Shown here in pieces: positions 1 to 9,306 of a stretch of DNA of 33,863 nucleotides. The notes beneath the pieces are model-generated. The model was not told the DNA's origin. It saw only the letters and a list, made by a program, of their open reading frames with translations, and did not search any database. Origin of the DNA: Caballeronia jiangsuensis (GTDB lineage: Bacteria; Pseudomonadota; Gammaproteobacteria; Burkholderiales; Burkholderiaceae); NCBI GenBank assembly GCA_000648925.1, contig JFHF01000071.1:1-33863 (forward strand). The letters are read 5' to 3'. A program made the position numbers and the translations under genes. Position 1 is the first letter of the stretch. Each line of letters opens with the position of its first letter.

Positions 1-90
1 AGCAGCAAAGAAAGTGACCCCCGCCCCGGGGAGGGGCAGTGCTAATAGACCACCGCGATAACGGGACCCACCAAAAGCCAAGAAGACAAT
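1..90. repeat. Intergenic stretch downstream of mdtC, possible dispersed repeat
   Basis: No gene is visible in these 90 bases after the mdtC stop. Bases 17-37 form a GC-rich near-palindrome (CCCC-x-CCCC against GGGG-x-GGGG on the minus strand), followed on the minus strand by a T-rich stretch, so it could act as an imperfect terminator for the mdtABC operon. The wording of the block (AAAGAAAGTGAC followed by a GC hairpin and CTAATAGACCACC) resembles, from memory only, a repeated intergenic block in Paraburkholderia-type genomes. That similarity is unverified. Confidence 0.25.
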
Positions 91-3000
91 TCACTCCACC
101 GCATTAGCAGGCCGCCCACGCCCCAGCCGCCGAGCGCGCCGCGCCTCGGCACGAATACGAAACCGATCCATATAAAGATAAACAACAGGCGTCGTATAAA
201 GCGTCAACATCTGACTAACGATCAACCCGCCGACAATCGCGATCCCAAGCGGCGCGCGCATCTCCGACCCTTCTCCGGTACCGAACGCGAGCGGCAACGC
301 GCCGAGCAACGCGGCGGCGGTCGTCATCATGATCGGGCGAAAGCGCAACAGACACGCTTCGCGGATCGCGTCCTGCGGCGTCTGCGCACCATGCCGCGTC
401 GCCTCGATCGCGAAATCGACCATCATGATCGCGTTCTTCTTCACGATGCCGATCAGCAAAATCACCGCGATCAACGCAATGATGCTGAACTCCGTCTTGA
501 ACAGCAGCAGCGCAAGCAGCGCGCCGATACCCGCGGACGGCAGCGTCGAAAGAATCGTGATCGGGTGGATATAGCTCTCGTACAAAATGCCGAGCACGAT
601 ATAAACCGCCGCCAGCGCCGCAAGAATCAAAAGCGGCTGGTCGTTGAGCGATTGCTGGAACGCCTGCGCCGTGCCCTGGAAGCTGCCGTGGATGGTCTGC
701 GGCACGCCGATCTCGGCCATCGTTTCGTAGATGGCGGCCGTCGCGTCGGACAGGGACTTGCCCGGCGGCAGATTGAACGAGATCGTCGACGCGACGAACT
801 GGCTCTGGTGATTCACCGAAAGCGGCGTATTGCCCGGCCCGAACTTCGCGATGGCCGACAGCGGGACCATCGTTTCCTTCGATGTCGATACCGCCGCGCC
901 CGACGACGAACCGTTCTTGCCCGTCGCCGCAATCGCGTTCGTGGCGGAGTTCTTCACCGCGGCGAGCGCGAGGGCGGCCGTGGTGTCGCTCGTGCTCGTC
1001 GATGTTCCGCCCGCGCCGGTCGATCCGGTCGCGGCAGTGGATGCGGTCGAGGTCGTGCCGGAGGTCGTGGTCGATTGCGTCGACGCCGAACCGCTCGCCG
1101 TGCCGCCCGACGTGCTGATGTAGAGCTGCTTGAGCGTCTCCGGGTCCTGCCAGTACTTCGGCGCGAGCTCCATCACCACGTGATACTGCGACAGCGGGTT
1201 GTAGATGGTCGATACCTGACGCTGGCCGAACGCGTCGTAGAGCGTGTTGTCGATCTGCGCGGGCTTGATGCCGAGACGTGCGGCGGTCGAGCGGTCGAAC
1301 GTGACCATCGCTTCGAGGCCGCCCTGTTGCTGGTCGGAGTTGACGTCGGTGAGCTCGGGGCGCTTTTGCAGCGCGTCGGTGAGGAGCGGCCCCCACTTGT
1401 AGAGATCGGATGTCGTGTCGGACAACAGCGTGAACTGATATTGCGCGTTCGACTGCCGCCCGCCGACGCGAATATCCTGCACCGCCTGCAGGAACGTGCG
1501 CGCGCCCGCAACGTCCGCGAGCGGCTTGCGCAAGCGGTTGATCACCTGATCGGCGGACACCTTGCGCTCGCTCTTCGGCTTGAGGGATATGAACATGAAG
1601 CCCGAATTGGTCGAACGCCCGCCGGTGAAACCCGCGACGCTATCGACGGCCGGGTCCGCCTCGACGATTTTCATCATCTCCGCGAACTTCACCTTCATCG
1701 CCTGGAACGACGTGCTCTGGTCCGCCTGAATGCCGCCGATGATGCGCCCCGTGTCCTGCTGCGGGAAAAAGCCCTTCGGCACGATGACATACAGATAAAT
1801 ATTCAGCCCGATGGTCGCGAGCAAGACCAGGAGTATCGTGCGCGGATGCGCGAGCGCCCAGCCGAGCGTGCGCGCATAGGCGCGCTGCATGCGGTCGAAC
1901 TGACGTTCCAGCCAGCGCGCGACGCGGCCTTCTTCCTTGCGGTCGTGCGGTTCCTGAAGAAGGCGCGAGCACATCATCGGCGTGACGGTCAGCGACACGA
2001 CGAGCGACACCGCGATCGCGAGCGAAAGCGTCAGCGCGAACTCGCGGAACAGCCGCCCGACGATGCCGCCCATCAGCAGGATCGGCAGGAACACCGCGAC
2101 GAGCGACACGCTGATCGACAGCACCGTGAAGCCGACTTCGCGTGCGCCGAGTATGGCGGCCTCCATGCGCGGCACGCCTTTCTCCACATGCCGCGTGATG
2201 TTCTCCAGCACCACGATCGCATCATCGACGACGAAGCCCGTCGCGATCGTCAGCGCCATCAGCGAGAGATTGTCGAGCGAGAATCCGAGCAGATACATCG
2301 CCGCGAAGGTGCCGATGATCGAAATCGGCACGGCGACGCTCGGTATCAATGTGGCGCGCCAGTTGCGCAGAAACAGGAACACGACCATCACGACGAGCGC
2401 GACCGCGATCACGAGCGTCAGCTCGGTATCGTGCAGCGACGAGCGGATGGTGGTCGAGCGGTCGGCGGTCGGCGTGATCTGCACGTCGGCGGGCAGCGCC
2501 GCCTGCAGTTGCGGCAGCATCGACTTCACCCGGTCGATGGTTTCGATGATGTTCGCGCCCGGCTGGCGATACAGAATCACGAGCACCGCGCGCTTGTTGT
2601 TGATGAGGCCGAGGTTGCGCAGGTCTTCGACCGAATCGACCACTTCGCCGACATCCGAGAGCTTCACCGCCGAGCCGTTGCGGTACGCGACGACGAGATC
2701 CTTGTATTGCGAAGCCTTGCTCGCCTGATCGTTGGTGTAGAGCTGAACGCGGGTGCCCTTGAACTCGATCGCGCCCTTCGGGCTGTTCGCGTTCGCCGAC
2801 GCGAGCGCGGCGCGCACGTCCTCCAGCCCGATGCCATAGTGAAAGAGCGCGCCCGGCTCCAGCTCGACGCGCACCGCCGGATTCGCGGAGCCGCTAACAT
2901 CGACTTCGCCGACGCCCGGCACCGTCGATAGCGTCTGCTGCAGCACGGTCGCGGCGGAGTCGTAAAGCGAGCCCGCCGTGCGCGTGGGCGACGAGAGCGC

Positions 3001-3426
3001 GAGCACGAGAATAGGCGCGTCGGCGGGATTGACCTTGTGATACGTCGGGTTCTGGCGCAGCGAGGTCGGCAGATCGGCGCGTGCGGCGTTGATCGCGGCC
3101 TGCACGTCGCGGGCGGCGCCGTCGATATCGCGGTTGAGGCCGAATTGCAGCGTGATGCGCGTCGAGCCGACCGAGCTCATCGACGTCATCTCGCTCACGT
3201 CGGCGATGGTGCCGAGATGCCGCTCAAGCGGGCTCGCGACGCTCGTCGCAACCGTCTCCGGGCTCGCGCCGGGCAGCGATGCCTGCACGGAGATCGTCGG
3301 AAAATCGACCTGCGGCAACGGCGCCACGGGAAGCCGCACGAACGCGAACATGCCCGCGAGCGCGATGCCGACGGCGAGCAGCGTCGTCGCGACCGGCCGG
3401 GCGATGAAGATGCGCGACAGGTTCAT
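91..3426 (-). CDS. mdtC: RND multidrug efflux pump, MdtC-like, with low-complexity insert
   Basis: This encodes a 1111-residue inner-membrane resistance-nodulation-division transporter, the second pump subunit of an MdtABC/MuxABC-type efflux complex that exports drugs or other amphiphiles using the proton gradient. The N-terminus (MNLSRIFIARPVATTLL) is the usual first TM helix. The proton-relay pair is D401-D402 in FVVDDAIVVLENI (TM4), and TM10 has GIVKKNAIMMVDF. MdtC is normally about 1025-1040 residues; the extra length is mainly an ~80-residue Ser/Thr/Gly/Ala-rich segment at about residues 770-850 in the second periplasmic loop. The start lies 3 bp after the mdtB stop with AGGGAC upstream, so the pair is certainly co-transcribed. 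No outer-membrane factor gene follows within the window. Assignment as MdtC rather than MdtB rests on gene order and N-terminal wording. Confidence 0.93.
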   Translation of the reverse strand: MNLSRIFIARPVATTLLAVGIALAGMFAFVRLPVAPLPQVDFPTISVQASLPGASPETVATSVASPLERHLGTIADVSEMTSMSSVGSTRITLQFGLNRDIDGAARDVQAAINAARADLPTSLRQNPTYHKVNPADAPILVLALSSPTRTAGSLYDSAATVLQQTLSTVPGVGEVDVSGSANPAVRVELEPGALFHYGIGLEDVRAALASANANSPKGAIEFKGTRVQLYTNDQASKASQYKDLVVAYRNGSAVKLSDVGEVVDSVEDLRNLGLINNKRAVLVILYRQPGANIIETIDRVKSMLPQLQAALPADVQITPTADRSTTIRSSLHDTELTLVIAVALVVMVVFLFLRNWRATLIPSVAVPISIIGTFAAMYLLGFSLDNLSLMALTIATGFVVDDAIVVLENITRHVEKGVPRMEAAILGAREVGFTVLSISVSLVAVFLPILLMGGIVGRLFREFALTLSLAIAVSLVVSLTVTPMMCSRLLQEPHDRKEEGRVARWLERQFDRMQRAYARTLGWALAHPRTILLVLLATIGLNIYLYVIVPKGFFPQQDTGRIIGGIQADQSTSFQAMKVKFAEMMKIVEADPAVDSVAGFTGGRSTNSGFMFISLKPKSERKVSADQVINRLRKPLADVAGARTFLQAVQDIRVGGRQSNAQYQFTLLSDTTSDLYKWGPLLTDALQKRPELTDVNSDQQQGGLEAMVTFDRSTAARLGIKPAQIDNTLYDAFGQRQVSTIYNPLSQYHVVMELAPKYWQDPETLKQLYISTSGGTASGSASTQSTTTSGTTSTASTAATGSTGAGGTSTSTSDTTAALALAAVKNSATNAIAATGKNGSSSGAAVSTSKETMVPLSAIAKFGPGNTPLSVNHQSQFVASTISFNLPPGKSLSDATAAIYETMAEIGVPQTIHGSFQGTAQAFQQSLNDQPLLILAALAAVYIVLGILYESYIHPITILSTLPSAGIGALLALLLFKTEFSIIALIAVILLIGIVKKNAIMMVDFAIEATRHGAQTPQDAIREACLLRFRPIMMTTAAALLGALPLAFGTGEGSEMRAPLGIAIVGGLIVSQMLTLYTTPVVYLYMDRFRIRAEARRARRLGRGRPANAVE

Positions 3427-3429
3427 GGC

Positions 3430-6400
3430 TCAGCGTCCCTCACTCGCCGGCGCCGGGGGCGTGCCTCGATGAAAACGCGCGCGCAGCTTGCGGGCGAGCG
3501 AATCGAAGCCGAGATAGATCACCGGCGTCGTGAAGAGCGTGAGCAATTGCGACACGATCAGACCGCCGACGATCGCAATGCCGAGCGGATGCCGCAGCTC
3601 CGAGCCCGCGCCCCAGCCGAGCATCAGCGGCAACGCACCGAGGAGCGCGGCCATCGTCGTCATGAGAATCGGGCGGAAGCGCAACAGTGACGCCTGGAAG
3701 ATCGCCTCGCGCGGCGACTTGCCCTGGTCGCGTTCGGCTTCGAGCGCGAAGTCGATCATCATGATCGCGTTCTTCTTCACGATGCCGATCAGGAGCACGA
3801 TGCCGATGATCCCGATGATGTCGAGATCGTGCCCGGTGATCATCAGCGAGAGCAGCGCGCCGACGCCCGCGGACGGCAGCGTCGAGAGAATGGTGATCGG
3901 ATGGATGAAGCTCTCGTACAGCACGCCGAGCACGATGTACATCGTCACGATGGCCGCGAGAATCAGGAACAGTTCGTTCGACAGCGACGCCTGGAACGCG
4001 AGCGCCGCGCCCTGGAAGCGGATCTGGAACGACGCGGGCAGGCCGATGTCCTCCTTCGCCTGCTCGATAGCCTTTACCGCTTCGCCGAGCGACGCGCCCT
4101 TGGCGAGATTGAAGGAGACGGTCGTCGCCGGGAACTGGCCGAGGTGCGTGACGAGCAGCGGCGCTGCGCGTTCATGGAACTTCGCGATGGCCGAGAGCGG
4201 CACCTGCCCGTTGCTCGCGGTGGAAGAGGGCAGGTAGATGCCGTTGAGCGTGTCGCTGTAGTGCGCGTCAGAAGGTTCCGCTTCGAGAATCACGCGGTAC
4301 TGGTTCGACTGCGTGAAGATGGTCGATATGATGCGCTGGCCGAACGCGTCGTAGAGCGCGTTGTCGACGGTCGCGGGCGTGATGCCGAAGCGCGCGGCGG
4401 TCGCGCGGTCGATCTCGATATACACCGACTGGCCGTTCTGCTGCAAATCGGTGGCGACATCGGTGAGGACCGACGTGTGTTGCAGGCGCTCGACGAGCTT
4501 CGGCACCCATTCGGCGAATTCGGACGGATTCGGGTCCGTCAGCATGAACTGGTATTGCGTCGGGCTGACGGTCGAATCGATCGTCAGGTCCTGCACCGGC
4601 TGCATGTAGAGCTTGATGCCGGGAATGTCCGCGACTTCGCCCTGAATGTTGCGGATGATGTCGCTCGACGTGTTACTGCGGTCGTCGCGCGGCTTCAGGT
4701 TGATGAGCATGCGCCCGCTATTGAGCGTGATGTTCGTGCCATCGACACCGACGAACGAGGTCAGGCTTTCCACGTCCGGGTTCTGCAGGATTTTCTGCGC
4801 GAGCGCCTGCTGCTGCTCCGCGACGGCCTGATACGACGCCGCCTGCGGCGCCTGCGTGATCGCCTGGATCACGCCGGTGTCCTGCGTCGGAAAGAAGCCC
4901 TTCGGAATGTAGACGTACAGCACGGCGGTGAAAACGAGCGTGAGCACGAACACGAAGAGCGTCGCGCGTTGACGCTCAAGCACCCAGGTCAGCGCGACCG
5001 CATAACGCCCGATCACGTAATCGATGAACTGGTGCGCGCGCGCCTCGAAGCGCTTGCTCTCTTTCGGCGGCGTGTGGCGCAGAAGCTTTGCGCACATCAT
5101 CGGCACGAGCGTGAGCGAGACGATCGCAGAAATGACGATGGTCACCGCGAGCGTGATCGCGAATTCGTGGAACAGGCGGCCGACCACGTCGCCCATGAAG
5201 AGCAGCGGAATCAGCACGGCGATGAGCGAAACCGTCAGCGAGATGATGGTGAAGCCGATCTGCTTCGATCCCTTCAACGCGGCTTCGAGCGGCGGTTCGC
5301 CTTCCTCGACATAGCGCGCGATGTTCTCGATCATCACGATGGCGTCGTCGACGACGAAGCCTGTCGCGATGGTCAGCGCCATCAGCGAGAGATTGTCGAG
5401 CGAGAAGCCGCACAGATACATGATCGCGAGCGTGCCGACGAGCGAGAGCGGCACCGACAAGCTGGGGATGATGGTCGCGTAGACGTTCGCGAGGAAGAGA
5501 TAGATCACCAGCACGACCAGCACGACGGAGAGCGCGAGCTCGAACTGCACGTCGCGCACCGATGCGCGGATGGTCGTGGTGCGGTCAGTGACGACGCGTA
5601 CGTCGAGCGCGGCCGGCAGCGCCTGCTGCAACTGCGGCAGGATTTTCTTGATGCCGTCGACGACCGCGATCACGTTCGCGCCCGGCTGGCGCTGCACGTT
5701 CAGGATGATCGCGGGTGTCGCATCGACCCACGCGCCGAGCTTCGTGTTCTCCGGACCCTGCACGATGGTCGCGACGTCCGTCAGCATGACCGGGCGGCCG
5801 TTGCGATAGGCGACCACCGCGCTCTTGTAGGCGTCGGCGTCGGTGAGCTGGTCGTTCGCGTTGATCGTGTAGGCGCGCGTCGGGCCGTCGAAGTTTCCCT
5901 TCGGCGTGTTGACGTTGAGGTTCGAAATCGTCGTGCGCAGGTCGTCGATGTTCAGGCCGTACGATGCGAGCGCGCGCGTGTTCGCCCGGATGCGCACGGC
6001 GGGACGATTGCCGCCGCTCACCGACACGAGGCCCACGCCCGCCACCTGCGAGATTTTCTGCGCGAGGCGTGTGTCGGCGAGATCCTGGACCTGCGTGAGC
6101 GGCAATGTTTTCGAGCTTACCGCGAGCGTCATGATCGGCGCGTCGGCGGGGTTCACCTTCGCGTAGATCGGCGGCGCGGGAAGGTCGGACGGCAGCAGGT
6201 TGCCCGCCGCGTTGATCGCCGCCTGCACTTCCTGCTCGGCGATATCGAGCGGCAAGTCGAGGCTGAACTGCAGCGTGATGACCGATGCGCCCGCCGAGCT
6301 TTGCGACGACATCTGGTTCAGGCTCGCCATCTGCCCGAACTGCTTTTCGAGCGGCGCGGTGACGCTCGATGTCATCACATCCGGCGAAGCGCCCGGATAG

Positions 6401-6549
6401 AACGTCTGGACCTGGATCGTCGGATAGTCGACGGCGGGCAGCGCCGAGAGCGGCAAAAAGCGCAGCGCGACGAGGCCGACCAGCATGATCGCCGCCATCA
6501 GGAGCGCCGTGCCGACCGGACGCAGAATAAAAATGCGAGATGGGTTCAT
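3430..6549 (-). CDS. mdtB: RND multidrug efflux pump, MdtB-like
   Basis: This encodes a 1039-residue RND transporter of the length expected for MdtB. In the Mdt family MdtB and MdtC assemble as a heterotrimer that couples proton influx to substrate export through an adaptor and an outer-membrane channel. The sequence opens with MNPSRIFILRPVGTALL (TM1), has proton-relay residues D401-D402 in FVVDDAIVMIENI, and GIVKKNAIMMIDF in TM10. Two large periplasmic loops follow TM1 and TM7 as usual. Unlike its partner it has no low-complexity insert. It starts 27 bp after the mdtA stop and ends 3 bp before mdtC, placing it in the middle of the operon. No strong Shine-Dalgarno is visible, so coupling to mdtA translation is plausible. 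Confidence 0.94.
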   Translation of the reverse strand: MNPSRIFILRPVGTALLMAAIMLVGLVALRFLPLSALPAVDYPTIQVQTFYPGASPDVMTSSVTAPLEKQFGQMASLNQMSSQSSAGASVITLQFSLDLPLDIAEQEVQAAINAAGNLLPSDLPAPPIYAKVNPADAPIMTLAVSSKTLPLTQVQDLADTRLAQKISQVAGVGLVSVSGGNRPAVRIRANTRALASYGLNIDDLRTTISNLNVNTPKGNFDGPTRAYTINANDQLTDADAYKSAVVAYRNGRPVMLTDVATIVQGPENTKLGAWVDATPAIILNVQRQPGANVIAVVDGIKKILPQLQQALPAALDVRVVTDRTTTIRASVRDVQFELALSVVLVVLVIYLFLANVYATIIPSLSVPLSLVGTLAIMYLCGFSLDNLSLMALTIATGFVVDDAIVMIENIARYVEEGEPPLEAALKGSKQIGFTIISLTVSLIAVLIPLLFMGDVVGRLFHEFAITLAVTIVISAIVSLTLVPMMCAKLLRHTPPKESKRFEARAHQFIDYVIGRYAVALTWVLERQRATLFVFVLTLVFTAVLYVYIPKGFFPTQDTGVIQAITQAPQAASYQAVAEQQQALAQKILQNPDVESLTSFVGVDGTNITLNSGRMLINLKPRDDRSNTSSDIIRNIQGEVADIPGIKLYMQPVQDLTIDSTVSPTQYQFMLTDPNPSEFAEWVPKLVERLQHTSVLTDVATDLQQNGQSVYIEIDRATAARFGITPATVDNALYDAFGQRIISTIFTQSNQYRVILEAEPSDAHYSDTLNGIYLPSSTASNGQVPLSAIAKFHERAAPLLVTHLGQFPATTVSFNLAKGASLGEAVKAIEQAKEDIGLPASFQIRFQGAALAFQASLSNELFLILAAIVTMYIVLGVLYESFIHPITILSTLPSAGVGALLSLMITGHDLDIIGIIGIVLLIGIVKKNAIMMIDFALEAERDQGKSPREAIFQASLLRFRPILMTTMAALLGALPLMLGWGAGSELRHPLGIAIVGGLIVSQLLTLFTTPVIYLGFDSLARKLRARFHRGTPPAPASEGR

Positions 6550-6576
6550 GCCGGATTCATTACGTGATGCCTGCGG

Positions 6577-7932
6577 TTACTGCTGCTGCGACTGCTGACG
6601 TCGATGCCCGCCATGCCGTGCGCCCGATGCCGCCGAAGCCGGCGCGGCCGCCGATGCGCCGGACGCACCGGACGCAGCCGACGCCGCCTTCGCCTTCTCG
6701 GCCGGGATCGTGATCTTCGCGCCTTCCTTCAGGCGGTCGGAGCCGTCGATCACCACGCGCTCGCCCGTTTGCAGCCCGGACTTGATGCTGGTGCGCTCGC
6801 CATCGACCGGACCGGTCTTCACGTTGCGCACCGTGACGGTGTTGTCCGGCTTCACGACATACACGAACGCACCGGACGAGCCATTCAGCACCGCGGAAGT
6901 GGGCACGATGGTCGCGTTTTTGATCACATCGACGAGCAGCTTCGTATTCACGAACTGATTCGGGAAGAGCATGCTCTCCTTGTTGTCGAAGGTGGCGCGC
7001 AGCTTCACGGTGCCGGTGGTCGTGTCGATCTGGTTGTCGACGGTTTCGAGGAAACCCGCTTCGAGCGGCGTGGTGTTTGCGCGGTCGTACGCGGTCACCG
7101 ACATCTTCGTGCCCGCGTGCAGCGGCTTGAGAATGGCGGCGAGGTTGTCCTCGGAGGTCGTGAAGATCACGCTGATCGGCTGCAACTGCGTGATGACGAC
7201 GACGCCGTTGGTGTCGCCCGTCGTCACGTAGTTGCCCGGATCGACCTGACGCAAGCCCACGCGCCCCGACACCGGCGCGGTGATGCGCGCGTAGGTCAGG
7301 TCGAGCTTGTAGGTATCGACATTCGCCTGATCGGACTTCACCGCGCCTTCGTATTGCTTCACGAGCGACGCTTGCGTGTCGACCTGTTGCTTCGCGATGG
7401 AGTCCTGCGAAAGCAGCGTCTGATAGCGCTGCAAGTCGAGGCGCGCGGTCTGCAGTAACGCCTGGTCTTTCGCGAGCGCGCCTTCCGCGTTGCGCAGCGA
7501 GATTTCATAGGGACGCGGATCGATTTGCGCGAGCACGTCGCCCTTTTTGACCATCTGGCCTTCCCTGAAGGCGACATCGACCAGCGTGCCGTTCAGCTGC
7601 GTCTTGACCGTGACGTTCGCGAGCGGCGTGACGGTGCCGAGCGAATTGATGACGACGGGCATTTCGCCTTGTGTGACGGTCGCCACGTGCACCGGTTGCG
7701 GCTGGTTCGCCGCTTGCGCACCGCGCCGTCCGCCCTGACGCGCGTCCTGCGGTGCGTTCGTGCCGCCGGTGCTGCCGCGATTCCACGGATGCCACCATGC
7801 GATCGCGCCGGCGACGATCAGCATCGCGACGATGAGCGGGACGATCCGGCGCCGCCGTTGCGCGGGTTCGTAGGCGGCGGGCGTTGGAGGCGTCGGGCGC
7901 GGTTGCGCGGAAGGATTCTTTTGGTCGTCCAT
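6577..7932 (-). CDS. mdtA: RND efflux periplasmic adaptor (membrane fusion protein), MdtA-like
   Basis: This is a HlyD/MdtA-family adaptor of 451 residues that bridges the inner-membrane pumps to an outer-membrane channel. Residues ~26-30 are a basic run (RRRR) followed by one TM anchor at ~30-47. After a Gly/Asn/Gln-rich linker come the barrel-sandwich (lipoyl-like) halves (GTLVDVAFREGQMVKKGDVL), an alpha-hairpin rich in Ala/Gln, and the beta-barrel and membrane-proximal domains (GLRQVDPGNYVTTGD; GERVVIDGSDRLKEG). The last ~40 residues are an Ala/Ser/Gly-rich tail ending in His/Arg/Gln. The reading frame stays open to an ATG at 8022, but MDDQKNPSAQ at 7932 is preferred: the extra 30 residues are Arg-rich and do not look like an adaptor N-terminus. 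Neither start has a good ribosome binding site. First gene of mdtABC. Confidence 0.9.
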   Translation of the reverse strand: MDDQKNPSAQPRPTPPTPAAYEPAQRRRRIVPLIVAMLIVAGAIAWWHPWNRGSTGGTNAPQDARQGGRRGAQAANQPQPVHVATVTQGEMPVVINSLGTVTPLANVTVKTQLNGTLVDVAFREGQMVKKGDVLAQIDPRPYEISLRNAEGALAKDQALLQTARLDLQRYQTLLSQDSIAKQQVDTQASLVKQYEGAVKSDQANVDTYKLDLTYARITAPVSGRVGLRQVDPGNYVTTGDTNGVVVITQLQPISVIFTTSEDNLAAILKPLHAGTKMSVTAYDRANTTPLEAGFLETVDNQIDTTTGTVKLRATFDNKESMLFPNQFVNTKLLVDVIKNATIVPTSAVLNGSSGAFVYVVKPDNTVTVRNVKTGPVDGERTSIKSGLQTGERVVIDGSDRLKEGAKITIPAEKAKAASAASGASGASAAAPASAASGARHGGHRRQQSQQQ

Positions 7933-8256
7933 CGGTTCGGTGGCTGGGTCTTTCAAATCTGTACGGAGCGCGGACGGGCGGCGGTCGCGGTTCGGACGCG
8001 CAAGGCGATGCGCCGCGCGCATGAACCGTGACCGAAGCGGAGGCCGTGAGAATGCGGGGGCCGTCGAAAGCGGCTGGAAAGCCTGCCTGTCGATCAGGTC
8101 GGGAATCCGGCGCGGCCCCGGTGCGCGCGAAGCATGATGCTACGTCTCGCACCCGAGGCCGTCTACCGGCCATTCTTTCTGTTGATTACGACTGTTACAC
8201 GGGCGCCGACGCGAGCTTTCGATGGGCTTCGCTCGCGCGCCGTGCAGTCGCGTAGT
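7933..8256 (-). promoter_or_regulatory. Upstream region of mdtABC
   Basis: These 324 bases separate mdtA from the 3' end of the IclR-family gene and should hold the mdtABC promoter on the minus strand. I could not identify a convincing -35/-10 pair or a clear terminator for the regulator gene. Its first ~90 bases are open in the mdtA frame (the alternative start at 8022). Confidence 0.3.
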
Positions 8257-9096
8257 CTAACCGGCGGCGCGTATCGCGTTCGTCGCGCGCGAGCCGCCGA
8301 TTTCGCGGGTGATCTGCTCGATGCAATCGAGCAAAGCCGGCGCGACTTCGCCGGTGAGTATGTCTTGCGGGCACTGATGCGCTGCCCCGCCGCAATTGAC
8401 CGAATACCGTTCCTCCGACGGCCCGACGAAGCCCGCCGCGACCGCGTTCAGCCCCTGGTGCCATTCGCCGACGGAGGTCGCGAAGCCGAGGCGCAAGGCA
8501 TCGTCGAGGCCGCGCTGCAAGCCGCCCGCGATGGCCGGCCAGTCGTCGCCCGATGCGGTCTGCAGACTGCCGATGAGCGCGCGCCGATCCGGCTCCGACA
8601 GCACCGCGAGATACGCGCGGCCGACCGCCGTGCGGCACAGGTCCATCCTGCCGCCGACTTCGAGCCGCGAAACCAGCACGGCGGATCGTGGCCGAATGGC
8701 ATCGATTACAACCATCTCAAGACGATCGCGCACGGCGAGGTGCACGGACAGGCCGGTACGTTCCGCTAGCCGGATGAGGAACGGGCGCGCCCGAGCACGA
8801 ATATCGAAGTTGCGTAAGAATCCGTTGCTCAGTTCGAGAACCGAAGCGGTCAGCACGAACCGCTCGCTGTCGGGCAATCGCAGCAGCAGGCCGGCGCCGA
8901 CGAGCGTCGCGGTGATGCGCGATACCGTTGGCTTGGGGATGCCGGTCCAGTCGGTCAGTTCGCGATTGCTGACGGGCGCATCCGCGGCGGCGATCCGGCG
9001 CAACACATCGAGCCCGCGGGCGAGCGCCGTGACTTCTTCGCCGTCTTTTTCCCGGGCGCGTTCCCGGCCTGGCGACCGTTCATTTTGCATAGGCAT
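8257..9096 (-). CDS. IclR-family transcriptional regulator
   Basis: This encodes a 279-residue protein with the two-domain IclR layout: an N-terminal winged helix-turn-helix (~residues 24-85; LARGLDVLRRIAA, then NRELTDWTGIPKPTVSRITA) and a C-terminal GAF-like ligand-binding domain (~95-265; HLAVRDRLEMVVID, GRAYLAVLSEPDRRALI, AAGFVG). IclR proteins usually control catabolic or efflux genes in response to small aromatic or aliphatic acids. No catabolic operon lies beside it. The nearest downstream genes on the same strand are mdtABC, so control of the pump is possible but only inferred from position. The frame is open to a GTG at 9153. I prefer the ATG at 9096 (MPMQNERSPG), or 9090, because the extra N-terminus is unlike the family and lies in AT-rich, promoter-like DNA. 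No good ribosome binding site distinguishes them. Confidence 0.88.
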   Translation of the reverse strand: MPMQNERSPGRERAREKDGEEVTALARGLDVLRRIAAADAPVSNRELTDWTGIPKPTVSRITATLVGAGLLLRLPDSERFVLTASVLELSNGFLRNFDIRARARPFLIRLAERTGLSVHLAVRDRLEMVVIDAIRPRSAVLVSRLEVGGRMDLCRTAVGRAYLAVLSEPDRRALIGSLQTASGDDWPAIAGGLQRGLDDALRLGFATSVGEWHQGLNAVAAGFVGPSEERYSVNCGGAAHQCPQDILTGEVAPALLDCIEQITREIGGSRATNAIRAAG

Positions 9097-9271
9097 TCGT
9101 TTTGTGAAACATTGTTTTATTCGATGATGGGTCGCAATTCTACAGGGTGACACCGCGAAACTTGCAAACGATGCAAGCCTTCACGATAAGCTGCATACAC
9201 GATGTAACTTTTCCCGCAACAGTCGCACCTTGAACGGAACTTGGGCAGTTGCCCGGACCGTGAAGTTTTGC

Positions 9272-9300
9272 TTGACTTGGGCAGCGATCCCGGAAAAAAT
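9272..9300 (+). promoter_or_regulatory. Candidate sigma70 promoter for an intergenic RNA
   Basis: TTGACT (9272-9277) and AAAAAT (9295-9300) are separated by 17 bases, matching the sigma70 consensus at five and four of six positions. Transcription would begin near 9307 and run to the strong terminator at 9412-9442. No open reading frame with a ribosome binding site follows. A ten-base direct repeat ACTTGGGCAG occurs at 9239-9248 and 9275-9284, the second copy overlapping the -35 element. Confidence 0.35.
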
Positions 9301-9306
9301 GGAACC

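Noticed and set aside
391..2931. Long plus-strand open frame (846 codons) opposite mdtC
   Set aside because: It is Arg/Glu/His/Asp-rich, with no domain or ribosome binding site, and mirrors the RND gene on the other strand. This is a GC-bias shadow.
3829..6567. Plus-strand open frame (912 codons) opposite mdtB
   Set aside because: Same reasoning: charged, compositionally odd translation antisense to a certain RND gene.
7933..8022. N-terminal extension of MdtA from the ATG at 8022
   Set aside because: The added residues are Arg-rich, precede the normal adaptor N-terminus and have no ribosome binding site. It is kept only as an alternative.
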